Below, piece after piece: positions 47,803-56,877 of a stretch of DNA of 64,000 bases. The position numbers and the translations under genes were made by a program. The notes beneath the pieces were generated by a model. It was not told where the DNA came from, searched no databases, and saw nothing but the letters and a program-made list of their open reading frames with translations. Position 1 is the first letter of the stretch; each line of letters begins with the position of its first letter. Origin of the DNA: PoT sp049331405 (GTDB lineage Bacteria; Planctomycetota; Planctomycetia; Isosphaerales; Isosphaeraceae); NCBI RefSeq assembly GCF_049331405.1, contig NZ_CP186274.1, forward strand, positions 3,658,001 through 3,722,000, in the 5' to 3' direction.

Positions 47803-48363
47803 ATGGCCAACCGCGCTAACCACTATGAGGCCGCGTTCGAAGCCTACATCCGGTCGATCCGGATCCCTTGCGTCGCTGTGGACGAGGCCAAGCGGGCGTT
47901 TTTCGGGGACGAGGGGGTGAAGAATCCCGATTTCTTGCTGTATCCTCGTATGGGTCCCAATCTTGTTGTCGAGGTGAAGGGCAAGCGTGGGAAGGATGCG
48001 AGAGGCCGGCGTCCCTGGGAGAACTGGGTCACCACCGATGATCTCGAAGGCTTGAGCCGCTGGCAGGAGATGTTCGGCCCCGGATTCCGGGCGATCCTGG
48101 CCTTCGCCTATGCGGAGCCGCTGCAACCATTCCCCTTGCCTCGAGAGAACGGTGCCTTCGAATTCCGGGGGCTGGACTACCGCTTCTGGGCCGTCGGGCT
48201 CGATGATTACATCGCCAACCTGCGATCTCGAGGGCCCGCCTGGAAGGCCGTGGCCATGGCCCGTGCCGCTTTCCGACGTCGGGTCCGACCGCTCCGGGAG
48301 TGGTTGCCCATGACGATCGAGTCACCGAAACGACCGAAACCCCTCAGGGAGCGCGATCGATGA
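47803..48363 (+). CDS. HYExAFE-type protein, PD-(D/E)xK nuclease-like
   Basis: A 186-aa protein starting M-A-N-R-A-N-H-Y-E-A-A-F-E-A-Y, the eponymous motif of the HYExAFE family of planctomycetes. N-P-D43-F-L-L-Y and V-V-E57-V-K59-G-K form the spacing of a PD-(D/E)xK nuclease active site. A basic C-terminus follows. Fold assignment is by motif and is not proven; it might bind DNA or RNA ends. It lies 24 bases after the YkgJ gene, and its stop overlaps the next start (ATGA). Confidence 0.8.
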   Translation: MANRANHYEAAFEAYIRSIRIPCVAVDEAKRAFFGDEGVKNPDFLLYPRMGPNLVVEVKGKRGKDARGRRPWENWVTTDDLEGLSRWQEMFGPGFRAILAFAYAEPLQPFPLPRENGAFEFRGLDYRFWAVGLDDYIANLRSRGPAWKAVAMARAAFRRRVRPLREWLPMTIESPKRPKPLRERDR

Positions 48364-48572
48364 AGAAATGGAAACGCACGCTGGCCGAAGTCGCCCTGGC
48401 GGCGGTCCTGACAGTTGGTATGCTGCCGGCGTCCGCCTCGGCCCAGGCACCGGCCGAAGGTGCACCGGCCGCCGAGGGCGAAGGCTCCGGCGACGCGGTC
48501 CCGGGATACATCGGCGTCGCGATCCTGGGCTTCGGTGCGATGTTCGTCATCGGCAAGTCGGCCCGTCGTTGA
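48360..48572 (+). CDS. Small exported or membrane protein
   Basis: A 70-aa protein beginning at the ATG of an ATGA overlap with the preceding stop. [11 protein letters not shown] then [17 protein letters not shown] is a signal peptide. A short Ala/Glu/Gly linker leads to a hydrophobic C-terminal helix ([15 protein letters not shown]) and a final K-S-A-R-R. Small size and composition limit further statement. Tight coupling to the HYExAFE gene suggests joint expression. Confidence 0.65.
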   Translation: MKKWKRTLAEVALAAVLTVGMLPASASAQAPAEGAPAAEGEGSGDAVPGYIGVAILGFGAMFVIGKSARR

Positions 48573-48615
48573 TTGTGTGTTCGAGTCCATCCCGTCACCC
48601 CCAGGTCTTTCGTCG

Positions 48616-49599
48616 ATGTCGATCAGCACGTCCTCGCCGTCTCGAGCCGAAGTCGCAGCGATCTACCGGACCCCGGTACTCGACCTGATCTTCCGCGCGG
48701 CCGAGATCCATCGCCAGTATCATGACCCTTCGCACGTGCAGGTCTGCGTGCTGCTGTCGGTCAAGACGGGCGGCTGCCCCGAGGACTGCGGATACTGTCC
48801 CCAGGCCGCACGCTACCACACCGACGTCAAGGCCAAGCCCCTCATGGATGTCGACGACGTCCTCGCTGCGGCGAAGCGGGCGAAGGACGAAGGGGCGACC
48901 CGTTTCTGCATGGGGGCCGCCTGGCGCGAGGTCCGCGACAACGAGCACTTCGACCGGATCCTCGAGATGGTCCGCGGCGTGAAGGACCTCGAGCTCGAAG
49001 CCTGCTGCACCCTGGGGATGCTCAACCCGAGCCAAGCCCGGCGCCTGAAAGAGGCGGGGCTCGACGCCTACAATCACAACCTCGACTCCTCCGAGGAGTT
49101 CTACGGCGAGGTCATCTCGACCCGGACCTATCAGGACCGGTTGAACACGCTCCAGAACGTCCGCGAGGCCGGAATTTCCGTCTGCTGCGGCGGGATCGTC
49201 GGGATGGGCGAGACCGAGGACGACCGCATCGGCCTCCTGCACACGCTCGCCTCGATGCCCGAGCCCCCCGAGTCGGTTCCCATCAACGCGCTCGTCGCCG
49301 TCGAGGGGACGCCGCTCGCCGAGCAGCCCAAGGTCGCCATCTGGGACATGCTCCGCACCATCGCCACCGCTCGAATCTTGATGCCGCAGTCGATGGTCCG
49401 GCTCTCGGCCGGCCGGGTCCACATGAGCGAGACCGACCAGGCCCTCTGCTTCCTCGCCGGGGCCAACTCGATCTTCGCCGGCGACAAGCTCCTGACGACC
49501 CCGAACCCCGGCCCCGACCGCGACCAACTCCTCTTCAACCAACTCGGCTTGAAGCCGAAGCCGCTGGTCGTCGAGTCGTCGGAATGTGACGGCCACTGA
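48616..49599 (+). CDS. bioB: Biotin synthase
   Basis: Radical-SAM enzyme that inserts sulfur into dethiobiotin. The cluster motif is C54-P-E-D-C58-G-Y-C61. S-V-K-T-G-G precedes it and [12 protein letters not shown] and G-E-T-E-D-D-R follow, all standard. The length of 327 aa is normal. ATG 48616 (M-S-I-S-T-S-S) is used; the in-frame region upstream is out of family and overlaps the small gene. Its end overlaps the ketoacyl synthase by 14 bases. No bioA or bioD is in the window. Confidence 0.96.
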   Translation: MSISTSSPSRAEVAAIYRTPVLDLIFRAAEIHRQYHDPSHVQVCVLLSVKTGGCPEDCGYCPQAARYHTDVKAKPLMDVDDVLAAAKRAKDEGATRFCMGAAWREVRDNEHFDRILEMVRGVKDLELEACCTLGMLNPSQARRLKEAGLDAYNHNLDSSEEFYGEVISTRTYQDRLNTLQNVREAGISVCCGGIVGMGETEDDRIGLLHTLASMPEPPESVPINALVAVEGTPLAEQPKVAIWDMLRTIATARILMPQSMVRLSAGRVHMSETDQALCFLAGANSIFAGDKLLTTPNPGPDRDQLLFNQLGLKPKPLVVESSECDGH

Positions 49600-51001
49600 T
49601 TCTGAACCGTCTCACTCCCAGCCCCCGATCCAACCATCGGTCGACGCACCATCGAGTCCCGGGAATCGTCGCGTGCCTGCGTCGTTAAGCCAGTTTGATC
49701 GGGGAATGGAGCCGAGTCCCGCCGTCGTCGTCACCGGCATCGGACTCATCACCGGGTTCAACGATCTCGATCGTGGCCCAGGTACACGACATCGGAGAGA
49801 GGTCACCTGGGAAGCTCTCAAGGCCGGCCGAAGCGCGGTGCGGAGCCTCGACTGGCCTCGCTCGCGCGATGAGCCCCGATACTTCGGTTGCTCGGCCTTC
49901 GGGTCGGGGGACTCGCAGCATCGCGAAGTGATCCACGATCTGATCGCGGCCCTAGCCGACGAGGCTTTTGAAGATGCCGGCCTCGGCTCGCAAGAGATCG
50001 AGCCCGCCAGCGACCGCACGGCCGTCCTGCTTGGCCTGAGCAAGGGGGGCGTCCGCAGTTCGAGACTCCTGGCCGAGCGCCTCGCCGTTGGGTCACCCGA
50101 CGACGAACGCACGGCCCAGGACTGGCTTGCCTCCTGGCCATCCAGCGGCGCGATGCTTCTGGCTCGCCGCCGTGGGCTCCGAGGCCCTTGTCTCGCACCG
50201 ATCGCCGCCTGCGCGACGGGACTCGTCGCCGTGATCCAGGGGGCCGACCTCATCCGTCGGGGCGTCTGCGATCGGGTCATTGCCGGGAGCGCTGATGCTT
50301 CCCTGGAACCACTCTTCCTGGCGGCCTTCCGCAAGATGAAGGCCCTGTCTCGCTGGGAGGGCGACCCACAAGGCGCCGTCCGTCCCTGGGATCGTGGACG
50401 TTCCGGCTTCGTCGTCGGCGAGGGGGGAGCCCTGCTCGTCCTCGAGCGCGAGGACCTGGCTCGAGAGCGTGGCGTTCTCCCCTACGCCGAGGTCAAAGGG
50501 GGCGCTCTCGGGGCCGACGCCTATCACGAGACGGACCTGAACCCCGACCCTCGAGGGTTCGCCGACGTGATTACGCGAAGCCTCACGGATTCGGGCGTCG
50601 ACCCGTCGGCGATCGATCATGTTAACGTCCACGGCACGGCCACGAGGTCGAACGACCCGCTCGAATGCCAGGCCTTGCGGTTGGTCCTCGGCGAGCATGC
50701 CGAGGCCGTCTCCTGCTCGGCGAGCAAGAGCCAGATCGGCCACCTCCTCGGAGCCGCCGGCGCGGCCGAACTTGCGATCACCTGCCTCTCAATCCGGGAC
50801 GGCTTCGTCCCGCCGACGCTCAACCTCGACGACCCGGACCCGGCCTGCGACCTCGATGGCACGCCGCACGTCGGCCGTTCGCGCTCGATCCGCAATGCCC
50901 TGAAACTCTCGATCGGCTTCGGCGGGCACCTCGCCGCCGTCGTCCTGGCTCGTCCCGAAGGGGACAGACGCCTCGGTGTCGGGATGACCTCCGATGCTTG
51001 A
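49586..51001 (+). CDS. Beta-ketoacyl-ACP synthase (KAS I/II type) between bioB and bioF
   Basis: A 471-aa condensing enzyme. The nucleophile is Cys209 (I-A-A-C-A-T-G), the histidines are His349 (N-V-H-G-T-A-T) and His386 (S-Q-I-G-H-L-L-G-A), and Lys381 is present, a complete KAS I/II site. GTG 49586 overlaps the end of bioB by 14 bases; M-E-P-S-P-A-V at 49706 is an alternative start giving a more usual length. The last 8 bases overlap bioF. Position suggests it builds the acyl chain for biotin (pimeloyl-ACP), comparable in role to the KAS III-like BioZ but of a different class. This is inference; a general FabF is not excluded. Confidence 0.85.
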   Translation: MTATDSEPSHSQPPIQPSVDAPSSPGNRRVPASLSQFDRGMEPSPAVVVTGIGLITGFNDLDRGPGTRHRREVTWEALKAGRSAVRSLDWPRSRDEPRYFGCSAFGSGDSQHREVIHDLIAALADEAFEDAGLGSQEIEPASDRTAVLLGLSKGGVRSSRLLAERLAVGSPDDERTAQDWLASWPSSGAMLLARRRGLRGPCLAPIAACATGLVAVIQGADLIRRGVCDRVIAGSADASLEPLFLAAFRKMKALSRWEGDPQGAVRPWDRGRSGFVVGEGGALLVLEREDLARERGVLPYAEVKGGALGADAYHETDLNPDPRGFADVITRSLTDSGVDPSAIDHVNVHGTATRSNDPLECQALRLVLGEHAEAVSCSASKSQIGHLLGAAGAAELAITCLSIRDGFVPPTLNLDDPDPACDLDGTPHVGRSRSIRNALKLSIGFGGHLAAVVLARPEGDRRLGVGMTSDA

Positions 51002-52160
51002 TCCACTGGCCTGGATCGACGACGAACTCGACTCCTATGCGAAGCAAGGGCTCGCCCGCAAACTCGTCCCCTTCGATCGAGGCCCGGTCAAGGCGAATCC
51101 CTCCTGCCTCGATTTCAGTTCGAACGACTATCTCGGCTTGGCCGCCCATCCTCGACTGATTGCCGCCGCCTGTCGGGCGACGGAAGAGTATGGCTGGGGC
51201 GCGGGAGCCTCCCCGCTCGTCAGCGGGTGGACGACGGCCCATGCCGATCTTGCCGTCAGGCTCGCCCAATTCGAGCATGCCGAGGCCGTCGCGTTGTTCC
51301 CGACCGGTTTCGCGGCGAACCTCTCCACGGTCTCGGCCCTGGTCGGGTCGGGCGACGCGGTCTACCTCGATCGCCTCTGCCACGCCAGCCTCGTGGACGG
51401 AGCCAAGCTGAGCGGCGCGAGCCTTCGAGTTTTCCCGCATAACGACACCGATCGCTTGCGCTCCACGCTCGAACGCGATCGTGGTCGATTCCGTCGAACG
51501 CTGATCGTCACCGAGGGCGTCTTCAGCATGGACGGCGACCTCGCTCCATTGGCCGAGATCGTCGAGGTCGCGGAGGCGTTCGGTGCAATGCTCCTTGTCG
51601 ACGAGGCCCACGGGACGGGGGTCTTCGGCTCCGACGGGCGCGGGGCCTGCTCCGAGTTCAACGTTTGCGATCGCGTCCAGATTCGAGTCGGGACGCTCTC
51701 CAAGGCGCTAGGGTCGGTCGGAGGTTTCGTCGCCGGCTCGAGTCGCTTGATCGACTGGGTCGTCCAGCGTGCGAGGGCCCTGATTTATTCGACCTCGCTT
51801 CCTCCCGCGGCAGCAGCAGCGGCGGCCGAGGCCCTCGATATCCTCGAATCAGAGCCCGAGCGGCGGGTCCACCTGCACGCCATCAGCCAGCATCTCCGCA
51901 CGGGACTCAGCTCCGCAGGGTGGAACGTCGTCCCTTCGATGGGGCCCATCGTCCCGATCCTGCTGGGCGATTCTCACTTCACCATCGCACTGGCCGAGCG
52001 TCTCCGCACGGATGGGTTCCGGGTCGCCGCCATCCGACCCCCCACGGTGCCGAAGGGGTCGGCCAGGCTTCGAATCAGCCTGACGGCGAATCACACGTAC
52101 TCGGGTCTCGAAAAGCTGATCGCTGCCCTGGGCAAGCCTCCCGCCTTGCCGGCCGCCTGA
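50994..52160 (+). CDS. bioF: 8-amino-7-oxononanoate synthase
   Basis: PLP enzyme that condenses pimeloyl thioester with alanine, the first ring-forming-path step of biotin synthesis. It has 388 aa. D-F-S-S-N-D-Y-L-G-L is the conserved start, H-G-T-G-V-F-G is the cofactor loop with Asp203/His206 in V-D-E-A-H, and the PLP lysine is Lys237 in T-L-S-K-A-L-G. The start overlaps the ketoacyl synthase by 8 bases. Related 2-amino-3-ketobutyrate ligase (kbl) has a similar sequence, but the bioB neighbourhood supports bioF. Confidence 0.9.
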   Translation: MLDPLAWIDDELDSYAKQGLARKLVPFDRGPVKANPSCLDFSSNDYLGLAAHPRLIAAACRATEEYGWGAGASPLVSGWTTAHADLAVRLAQFEHAEAVALFPTGFAANLSTVSALVGSGDAVYLDRLCHASLVDGAKLSGASLRVFPHNDTDRLRSTLERDRGRFRRTLIVTEGVFSMDGDLAPLAEIVEVAEAFGAMLLVDEAHGTGVFGSDGRGACSEFNVCDRVQIRVGTLSKALGSVGGFVAGSSRLIDWVVQRARALIYSTSLPPAAAAAAAEALDILESEPERRVHLHAISQHLRTGLSSAGWNVVPSMGPIVPILLGDSHFTIALAERLRTDGFRVAAIRPPTVPKGSARLRISLTANHTYSGLEKLIAALGKPPALPAA

Positions 52161-52283
52161 TTCGCGGTCGAAGCGCCTCAACGCGTGTTCCGCTGGTTCA
52201 ACGAAACGACTTGCGTTAGTCTGAGCCGACGAGGCCAGGGAGAACGCCCGGTTCGGTTCGTTGGACGAGCGAGGAGGATTGGC

Positions 52284-53432
52284 TTGGACTGGAACGCCCT
52301 GAGAGAGGCCGAGTTTCCCGTGGGCCGCGAGATGGCCTACTTCGATCACGCCGCCGTCGCCCCCCTGCCCCGACGCGCCGCGGCGGCCATGCGCAAGACC
52401 ATCGACGAACAGGAACGTTATGGCTGCGCCCGCTGGCTCGAGTGGGAACGCCGCGTCGAGGACGATCGCAAGCGCGTCGCCAAACTGATCAACGCCGACG
52501 TCGAGGAGATCGCGTTCATCCCCAACACCACGTACGGGATCAACCTGATCGCCGAGGGATACCCCTGGCGTGAAGGCGAGAGCGTGGTGACGGCGGCCGA
52601 GGAATATCCTTCGAATCTTTATCCGTGGATGAATCTTGCGGGCCGGGGGGTGACCTGCCGGACCGTCCCCAGCCGCGACGGTCGCATCTGGCTCCGCGAC
52701 CTCGCCGGGGCCATGGACGGAACGACCCGCGTGCTGACGATCAGCCACGTCGAGTTCTCGACCGGGTTCCGCAACGACCTCGACGCCTTGCTCGAGCTCT
52801 GCGAGGTTCACAACGTGGCCCTCTTCGTCGACGCGATCCAGGGGATCGGCCCCCTCACGCTCGACGTCAAGAAGACCCCCGTCGACTTCCTCGCGGCCGA
52901 CGGGCACAAGTGGATGCTCGGGCCCGAAGGTGCGGGATTCATCTACATCCGTCGAGACTGGATCGAGCGGCTCAGGACGATCGGCGTCGGCTCGCACAGC
53001 GTCGTCGGTTCCTTCAACGCCCCCGTGGGCCAATACAAGCTCAAGCCGACCGCCCAGCGCTGGGAAGGCGGTTCGATGAACATGTGCGGACTCCACGGCT
53101 TCGGCGCCAGCGTCGGGCTCCTCCTCGAGATCGGCCCGGACGTCGTCTCCAAGCGAATCCTCGACCGGGCCGAGGCCATCCGCGAGCTCTCGGCCGAGGC
53201 CGGCTGGACGGTCTACGGCTCGAGACGCCCCGGCGACCTCTCGGGCATCGTCTCGATCGAGCATCCCAGCGTCGACACGAACGCCCTCGCGAATCAGCTC
53301 AGGCGCGAGGGGATCGCGCTCGCGAGCCGGAGGGGGCGTCTTCGCATCAGCCCGCATGTTTATAATGACGATGAGGATCTGGCCCGCCTCAAGCAGGCAC
53401 TCGTGGACGCCACTCGAAGCGCCGCCGGTTGA
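52284..53432 (+). CDS. Aminotransferase class V (cysteine desulfurase-like)
   Basis: A 382-aa PLP enzyme. TTG 52284 is chosen because GAGGAGG is at 52271-52277; a longer frame upstream lacks a binding site. The cofactor lysine is Lys209 in A-D-G-H-K-W-M-L-G-P. Y-F-D-H-A-A-V-A-P-L is the N-terminal signature, and D-A-I-Q-G-I-G carries the PLP Asp. It belongs with the SufS/isopenicillin-epimerase-like group; no catalytic Cys loop for a desulfurase is evident in the usual C-terminal position, so the reaction is open. It precedes coaD by 33 bases. Confidence 0.84.
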   Translation: MDWNALREAEFPVGREMAYFDHAAVAPLPRRAAAAMRKTIDEQERYGCARWLEWERRVEDDRKRVAKLINADVEEIAFIPNTTYGINLIAEGYPWREGESVVTAAEEYPSNLYPWMNLAGRGVTCRTVPSRDGRIWLRDLAGAMDGTTRVLTISHVEFSTGFRNDLDALLELCEVHNVALFVDAIQGIGPLTLDVKKTPVDFLAADGHKWMLGPEGAGFIYIRRDWIERLRTIGVGSHSVVGSFNAPVGQYKLKPTAQRWEGGSMNMCGLHGFGASVGLLLEIGPDVVSKRILDRAEAIRELSAEAGWTVYGSRRPGDLSGIVSIEHPSVDTNALANQLRREGIALASRRGRLRISPHVYNDDEDLARLKQALVDATRSAAG

Positions 53433-53465
53433 TTCGCGTCATCGACCTCGACTCCGGGAACGACC

Positions 53466-53996
53466 ATGAATCCAACGGCCTCCCGTTCTTCCGACCCCTC
53501 GAGGACCGCCGTCTTCACCGGCACGTTCGACCCGCTCACGCTCGGGCATCTCGACGTGATCCGCAGGGGGAGGCTCCTGTTCGAGCACGTCGTGGTGGGC
53601 ATCGGCGTCAACCCGAACAAGGCGGCCCTCTTCAGTATCGAGGAGCGTGTGGCGCTGGCGCGTCAGGTCGTCGCGCCATTCCCGAACGTCTCCGTCGAGT
53701 CCTTCGAGGAACTGACGGTCAAGTTCGTCAGGAGGATCGGGGCGAGGGTGATCCTCCGCGGCGTGCGGACGCTGTCGGATATGGAATACGAGTTCGGCAT
53801 GTCGTTGACGAACCACCGCCTCGACCCCACCATCGAGACGGTCTTCCTCATGGCCGATGGCGAATATTCTCACATCTCAAGTACACTCATCAAGCAGATC
53901 GCCCGCTTCGGGGGCGAGTCGGCGCTCGGTCGATTCGTCCCGCAGGAGTTGATCCTCCCCATCGTCGAGAAGATGCAGAGCGAGCAGCCTTCGTGA
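53466..53996 (+). CDS. coaD: Pantetheine-phosphate adenylyltransferase
   Basis: Penultimate step of CoA synthesis: phosphopantetheine plus ATP to dephospho-CoA. It has 176 aa. G-T-F-D-P-L-T-L-G-H-L-D contains the nucleotidyl-transferase T-x-G-H-type motif with His28. R-G-V-R-T-L-S-D-M-E-Y-E and S-H-I-S-S-T-L-I-K are the substrate and phosphate loops. It follows the aminotransferase closely but is itself a housekeeping gene, and joins panC, panD and coaX as the fourth CoA gene in the window. Confidence 0.96.
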   Translation: MNPTASRSSDPSRTAVFTGTFDPLTLGHLDVIRRGRLLFEHVVVGIGVNPNKAALFSIEERVALARQVVAPFPNVSVESFEELTVKFVRRIGARVILRGVRTLSDMEYEFGMSLTNHRLDPTIETVFLMADGEYSHISSTLIKQIARFGGESALGRFVPQELILPIVEKMQSEQPS

Positions 53997-54039
53997 TCAC
54001 CCCGACGAGATCGACCTGAAACCCATCAGGACTCGCATC

Positions 54040-54606
54040 ATGATGCTCCCGATCCCCTCGTCTTCGGAAAACCAGGCGGATCTGCCGATCCGGAACTACG
54101 TCATCGTCTTCTTGAGAGTGGCGCTGGGGATCAGCCTGCTGAACGAGGGGATCGTGGAATCCATGATGCTCAAGATGGCGGGAGGGCCGGCTTCGATCCA
54201 CTCGATGCTCCCGCACTTGGAGATCATGCTGGGCGGGGCCCTGATCTTCGGGATCTTCACGACGATGGCCAGCCTCGCCTCATCGATCTTCCTCCTGATC
54301 AAGCCCCTCGTCGTCTCCGGGATCATGCTCACGGGGGGGAACCTGCTTGCAGGGCCCTTCGGCATGCAGGCTTACCTGGAGAAAGGCTCCTCGACCAATA
54401 TCCTGCTGACGGCCGCGGTCCTCTGGTTCTCGTCGCCGGGCCGCAACCCCTACTCGCTCGACCAGTTGCTCTTCAGCAAGCGTCGGCAGGCCCAGCCGAC
54501 CCCGGAGCCCGAGGTAGTGACCAAACCGCCGGATTGGGACGAACTCCCGACCGCCCCGAAACCGGGCGAACGAACCGCCAGGTTCTTAGCGTCCAGGGAC
54601 GAATGA
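54040..54606 (+). CDS. DoxX-like membrane protein
   Basis: A 188-aa protein with about four hydrophobic segments in the first ~135 residues: I-V-F-L-R-V-A-L-G-I-S-L-L-N-E-G, a loop, L-E-I-M-L-G-G-A-L-I-F-G-I-F-T, and L-A-S-S-I-F-L-L-I-K-P-L. That layout resembles DoxX-family proteins. The C-terminal ~50 residues are proline-rich and hydrophilic. The function is unknown. It follows coaD by 43 bases and converges on the HAD gene with 19 bases between stops. Confidence 0.72.
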   Translation: MMLPIPSSSENQADLPIRNYVIVFLRVALGISLLNEGIVESMMLKMAGGPASIHSMLPHLEIMLGGALIFGIFTTMASLASSIFLLIKPLVVSGIMLTGGNLLAGPFGMQAYLEKGSSTNILLTAAVLWFSSPGRNPYSLDQLLFSKRRQAQPTPEPEVVTKPPDWDELPTAPKPGERTARFLASRDE

Positions 54607-54625
54607 ACGCTGTCGGCTCGCTGAA

Positions 54626-55306
54626 TCAATCGCCCTGGTTCAGGCCGAGCTTGCCCAGGACCTCATCCGGCTTGAGCAGGTTATCGAGGTAAGGCGAATC
54701 ACCTGACCACTCCCCCTGCTTCTGGCGATGCCCCACGGCCAGTGTGGGGATCGAGGCCCTTCGCGCGGCGGTCAGGCCGGTGAGCGAGTCCTCAATCACG
54801 ACCGCCTCGAATGGTTCGACTCCTGCCTTTCGAAGCGCCTGGCGATAGGCCTCGGGATCCGGCTTGACCGCCTCGACGTCCTCCTTACCGACGATGATCG
54901 GGAAGGCCTCAAGGAGTTCGGAGGCCTTGAGGACGGCGATGATGTTCTCGCGCCAGGTCGTCGACACCACGGCCAACTCGACCCGGCCGACGAGCTTCTG
55001 CACGAGCGACTTCACCCCCGGATAGAGCCGGGGCGAATCGCCCAGGAGGGCGATCGTCAGCTCCTGCTTGCGCTGGATCCAGCCTTCGACATCGCCGTCG
55101 ACGATGCCGCGCTTCTCGAAGACCTCTTTGAGGAATTGCCGATCGTCAATCTCGACCGAGCGGATGGCAATTTCTTCGGAGAGGGCCCAGCCCATGCCGG
55201 CGAGGGTGCGCTGCCAGGCGGCGACGTGGATGTTCTCGGTGTCGGCGAGCACACCATCGAAGTCGAAGAACACGGCGCGGGGGGCGTTGGGGGCGGGTGA
55301 GCTCAT
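54626..55306 (-). CDS. HAD-superfamily hydrolase, beta-phosphoglucomutase-like
   Basis: A 226-aa phosphatase or mutase. The DxD nucleophile motif is D15-F-D17-G-V-L-A-D-T-E; the second motif is V-V-S-T-T, and K-P-D-P-E-A-Y with I-E-D-S-L-T-G-L are motifs III and IV. The helical cap lies between (I-D-D-R-Q-F-L-K-E-V-F). ATG 55306 gives M-S-S-P-A-P-N and fits; the frame extends far upstream over non-coding sequence. The ribosome binding site is unclear. Subfamily (phosphoglycolate phosphatase versus beta-phosphoglucomutase) is not settled. Confidence 0.86.
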   Translation of the reverse strand: MSSPAPNAPRAVFFDFDGVLADTENIHVAAWQRTLAGMGWALSEEIAIRSVEIDDRQFLKEVFEKRGIVDGDVEGWIQRKQELTIALLGDSPRLYPGVKSLVQKLVGRVELAVVSTTWRENIIAVLKASELLEAFPIIVGKEDVEAVKPDPEAYRQALRKAGVEPFEAVVIEDSLTGLTAARRASIPTLAVGHRQKQGEWSGDSPYLDNLLKPDEVLGKLGLNQGD

Positions 55307-55477
55307 GAGAGAGAGGCCGTCTGACCCAGGGAAAACCAGATTATCACTCGACCGTGAGGCCCCGTCAAATCGTTGACTTTCGCCCCGATCACTCCTATGG
55401 TTGCGTCTTTCCGAATCAGCTATGAACTTCGAGTTCGCTCGGAGAAATCCGCGTCCCAACCCGCGAGGAGCGTATCC

Positions 55478-56488
55478 ATGCCGCGACCCGTGACCCTGTT
55501 CACTGGCCAGTGGGCCGACTTGAGCTTGGAAGTGATCTGCGAGAAGGCCAGCAAATGGGGCTATGACGGGATCGAGCTCCCGTGCTGGGGCGACCATTTC
55601 AACGTTCAGAAGGCGCTCCACGACGACGACTACTGCAAGGAACGACACGACCTGCTCGGCCGCTACGGCCTGAAGTGCTGGGCGATCTCCAACCACCTGG
55701 TCGGCCAGCTCGTGCTCGACATCCTCGACGCACGCACCGATGACTGGGTCCCCGCCAACATCCGGGGCAACTCGGACAAGAAGCGAGACTGGGCCATCCA
55801 GGAGATGAAGGACACCGCCCGCGCCGCCAAGAAGATGGGCGTGAAGGTCGTCAACGGCTTCACCGGCTCATCGATCTGGCACCTGCTCTACTCGTTCCCC
55901 CCGGTCCCCGATTCGACGATCTCCGACGGCTTCAAGCTCCTCGCCGAGCGCTGGAACCCGATCCTCGACGTCTTCCGGGAGTGCGGGATCAAGTTCGGCC
56001 TCGAGGTCCACCCCACCGAGATCGCCTTCGACCTCTACTCGGCGGAGATGGCGCTCAAGGCCCTCGACTTCCGCCCCGAGTTCGGCTTCAACTTCGACCC
56101 GAGCCACCTCCTCTGGCAGATGGTCGATCCCGTCGCGTTCATCCGCGCCTTCCCGGATCGCATCTTCCACGTCCACGTCAAGGACGCGGCCCGCACGCTC
56201 GACGGCAAGTCGGGCATCCTCGGCTCTCACCTGAACTTCGGCGATCCCCGCCGCGGCTGGGATTTCCGGTCGCCGGGCCGCGGCCAGGTCGATTTCGAGG
56301 AGATCGCGCGGGCCCTCAACACGATCGGCTACGAAGGTCCCCTCTCGGTCGAGTGGGAAGACCCCGGCATGGACCGCGAATACGGCGCCGCCGAGGCCGC
56401 CCAGTTCGTCAAGAAGAAGATGGACTTCCCCGCCTCCGGTCGCGGATTCGACTCGGCCTTCGCCGAGGCCCAGTCGGCCAACAAGTAA
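55478..56488 (+). CDS. Sugar phosphate isomerase/epimerase (TIM barrel)
   Basis: A 336-aa AP2-type TIM barrel without a signal peptide. T-L-F-T-G-Q-W-A-D-L opens strand 1. G-Y-D-G-I-E-L-P, G-L-E-V-H-P-T-E, N-F-D-P-S-H-L and H-V-K-D-A carry the metal-binding Glu, His and Asp residues, and V-E-W-E-D-P-G completes the set. ATG 55478 has GAGGAG at about 8 bases upstream. Likely cytoplasmic sugar isomerase; substrate unknown. A long perfect terminator follows 36 bases after the stop. Confidence 0.86.
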   Translation: MPRPVTLFTGQWADLSLEVICEKASKWGYDGIELPCWGDHFNVQKALHDDDYCKERHDLLGRYGLKCWAISNHLVGQLVLDILDARTDDWVPANIRGNSDKKRDWAIQEMKDTARAAKKMGVKVVNGFTGSSIWHLLYSFPPVPDSTISDGFKLLAERWNPILDVFRECGIKFGLEVHPTEIAFDLYSAEMALKALDFRPEFGFNFDPSHLLWQMVDPVAFIRAFPDRIFHVHVKDAARTLDGKSGILGSHLNFGDPRRGWDFRSPGRGQVDFEEIARALNTIGYEGPLSVEWEDPGMDREYGAAEAAQFVKKKMDFPASGRGFDSAFAEAQSANK

Positions 56489-56523
56489 GGTCCGTCGTCG
56501 AACTCGAGTCGATCCGATCAGCG

Positions 56524-56560
56524 AACAGGCCACCCCTGAGACATTCAGGGGTGGCCTGTT
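56524..56560 (+). terminator. Terminator after the TIM-barrel isomerase
   Basis: AACAGGCCACCCCTGA pairs perfectly with TCAGGGGTGGCCTGTT: 16 bp with a 5-base loop, then GTGTTACC. It is among the longest perfect stems in the window. Confidence 0.85.
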
Positions 56561-56666
56561 GTGTTACCGGTGGCTGACTTGACGCGTCGGGTTGCGCCAG
56601 GGAATACTCAATCAAGATGTGCTGCACGCCCAGCCTTCCCCACCAACCACCCTTGGGAGCGAACCC

Positions 56667-56846
56667 ATGAGCGGACCCATCGTCCGGAAATACGGCTTCC
56701 CCAACTTCGAGCAGATCTTCGGCGAGCGCAACCTCGAGCACGGGGTCGAGGGATCCGAGGCCAAGCCCGCGCAGGGCGAAACGCCGTCGGGCACAAGCAA
56801 GCCGGCCGAGTCCGATGAAACCGCGAAGAAAGAGAAGAAGGCCTGA
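56667..56846 (+). CDS. Small conserved-looking protein
   Basis: A 59-aa protein starting at ATG 56667 with GGGAG eight bases before it. It opens M-S-G-P-I-V-R-K-Y-G-F-P-N-F-E-Q-I-F-G-E, an ordered motif, followed by a Lys/Glu/Ala/Pro-rich disordered tail. The composition (no signal, no membrane segment) suggests a cytoplasmic small protein. I recall similar short sequences in planctomycetes, but did not verify this. Function unknown. Confidence 0.62.
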   Translation: MSGPIVRKYGFPNFEQIFGERNLEHGVEGSEAKPAQGETPSGTSKPAESDETAKKEKKA

Positions 56847-56877
56847 GGTGAGACCGGACGGGATCCGCTGAAACGGA

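Noticed and set aside
46747..48126. 459-codon minus-strand frame over the methyltransferase, YkgJ and HYExAFE genes
   Set aside because: It crosses three genes on the other strand that have ribosome binding sites and motifs.
51849..53357. 502-codon minus-strand frame over bioF and the aminotransferase
   Set aside because: It spans two genes with intact PLP motifs; the antisense composition is that of a shadow.
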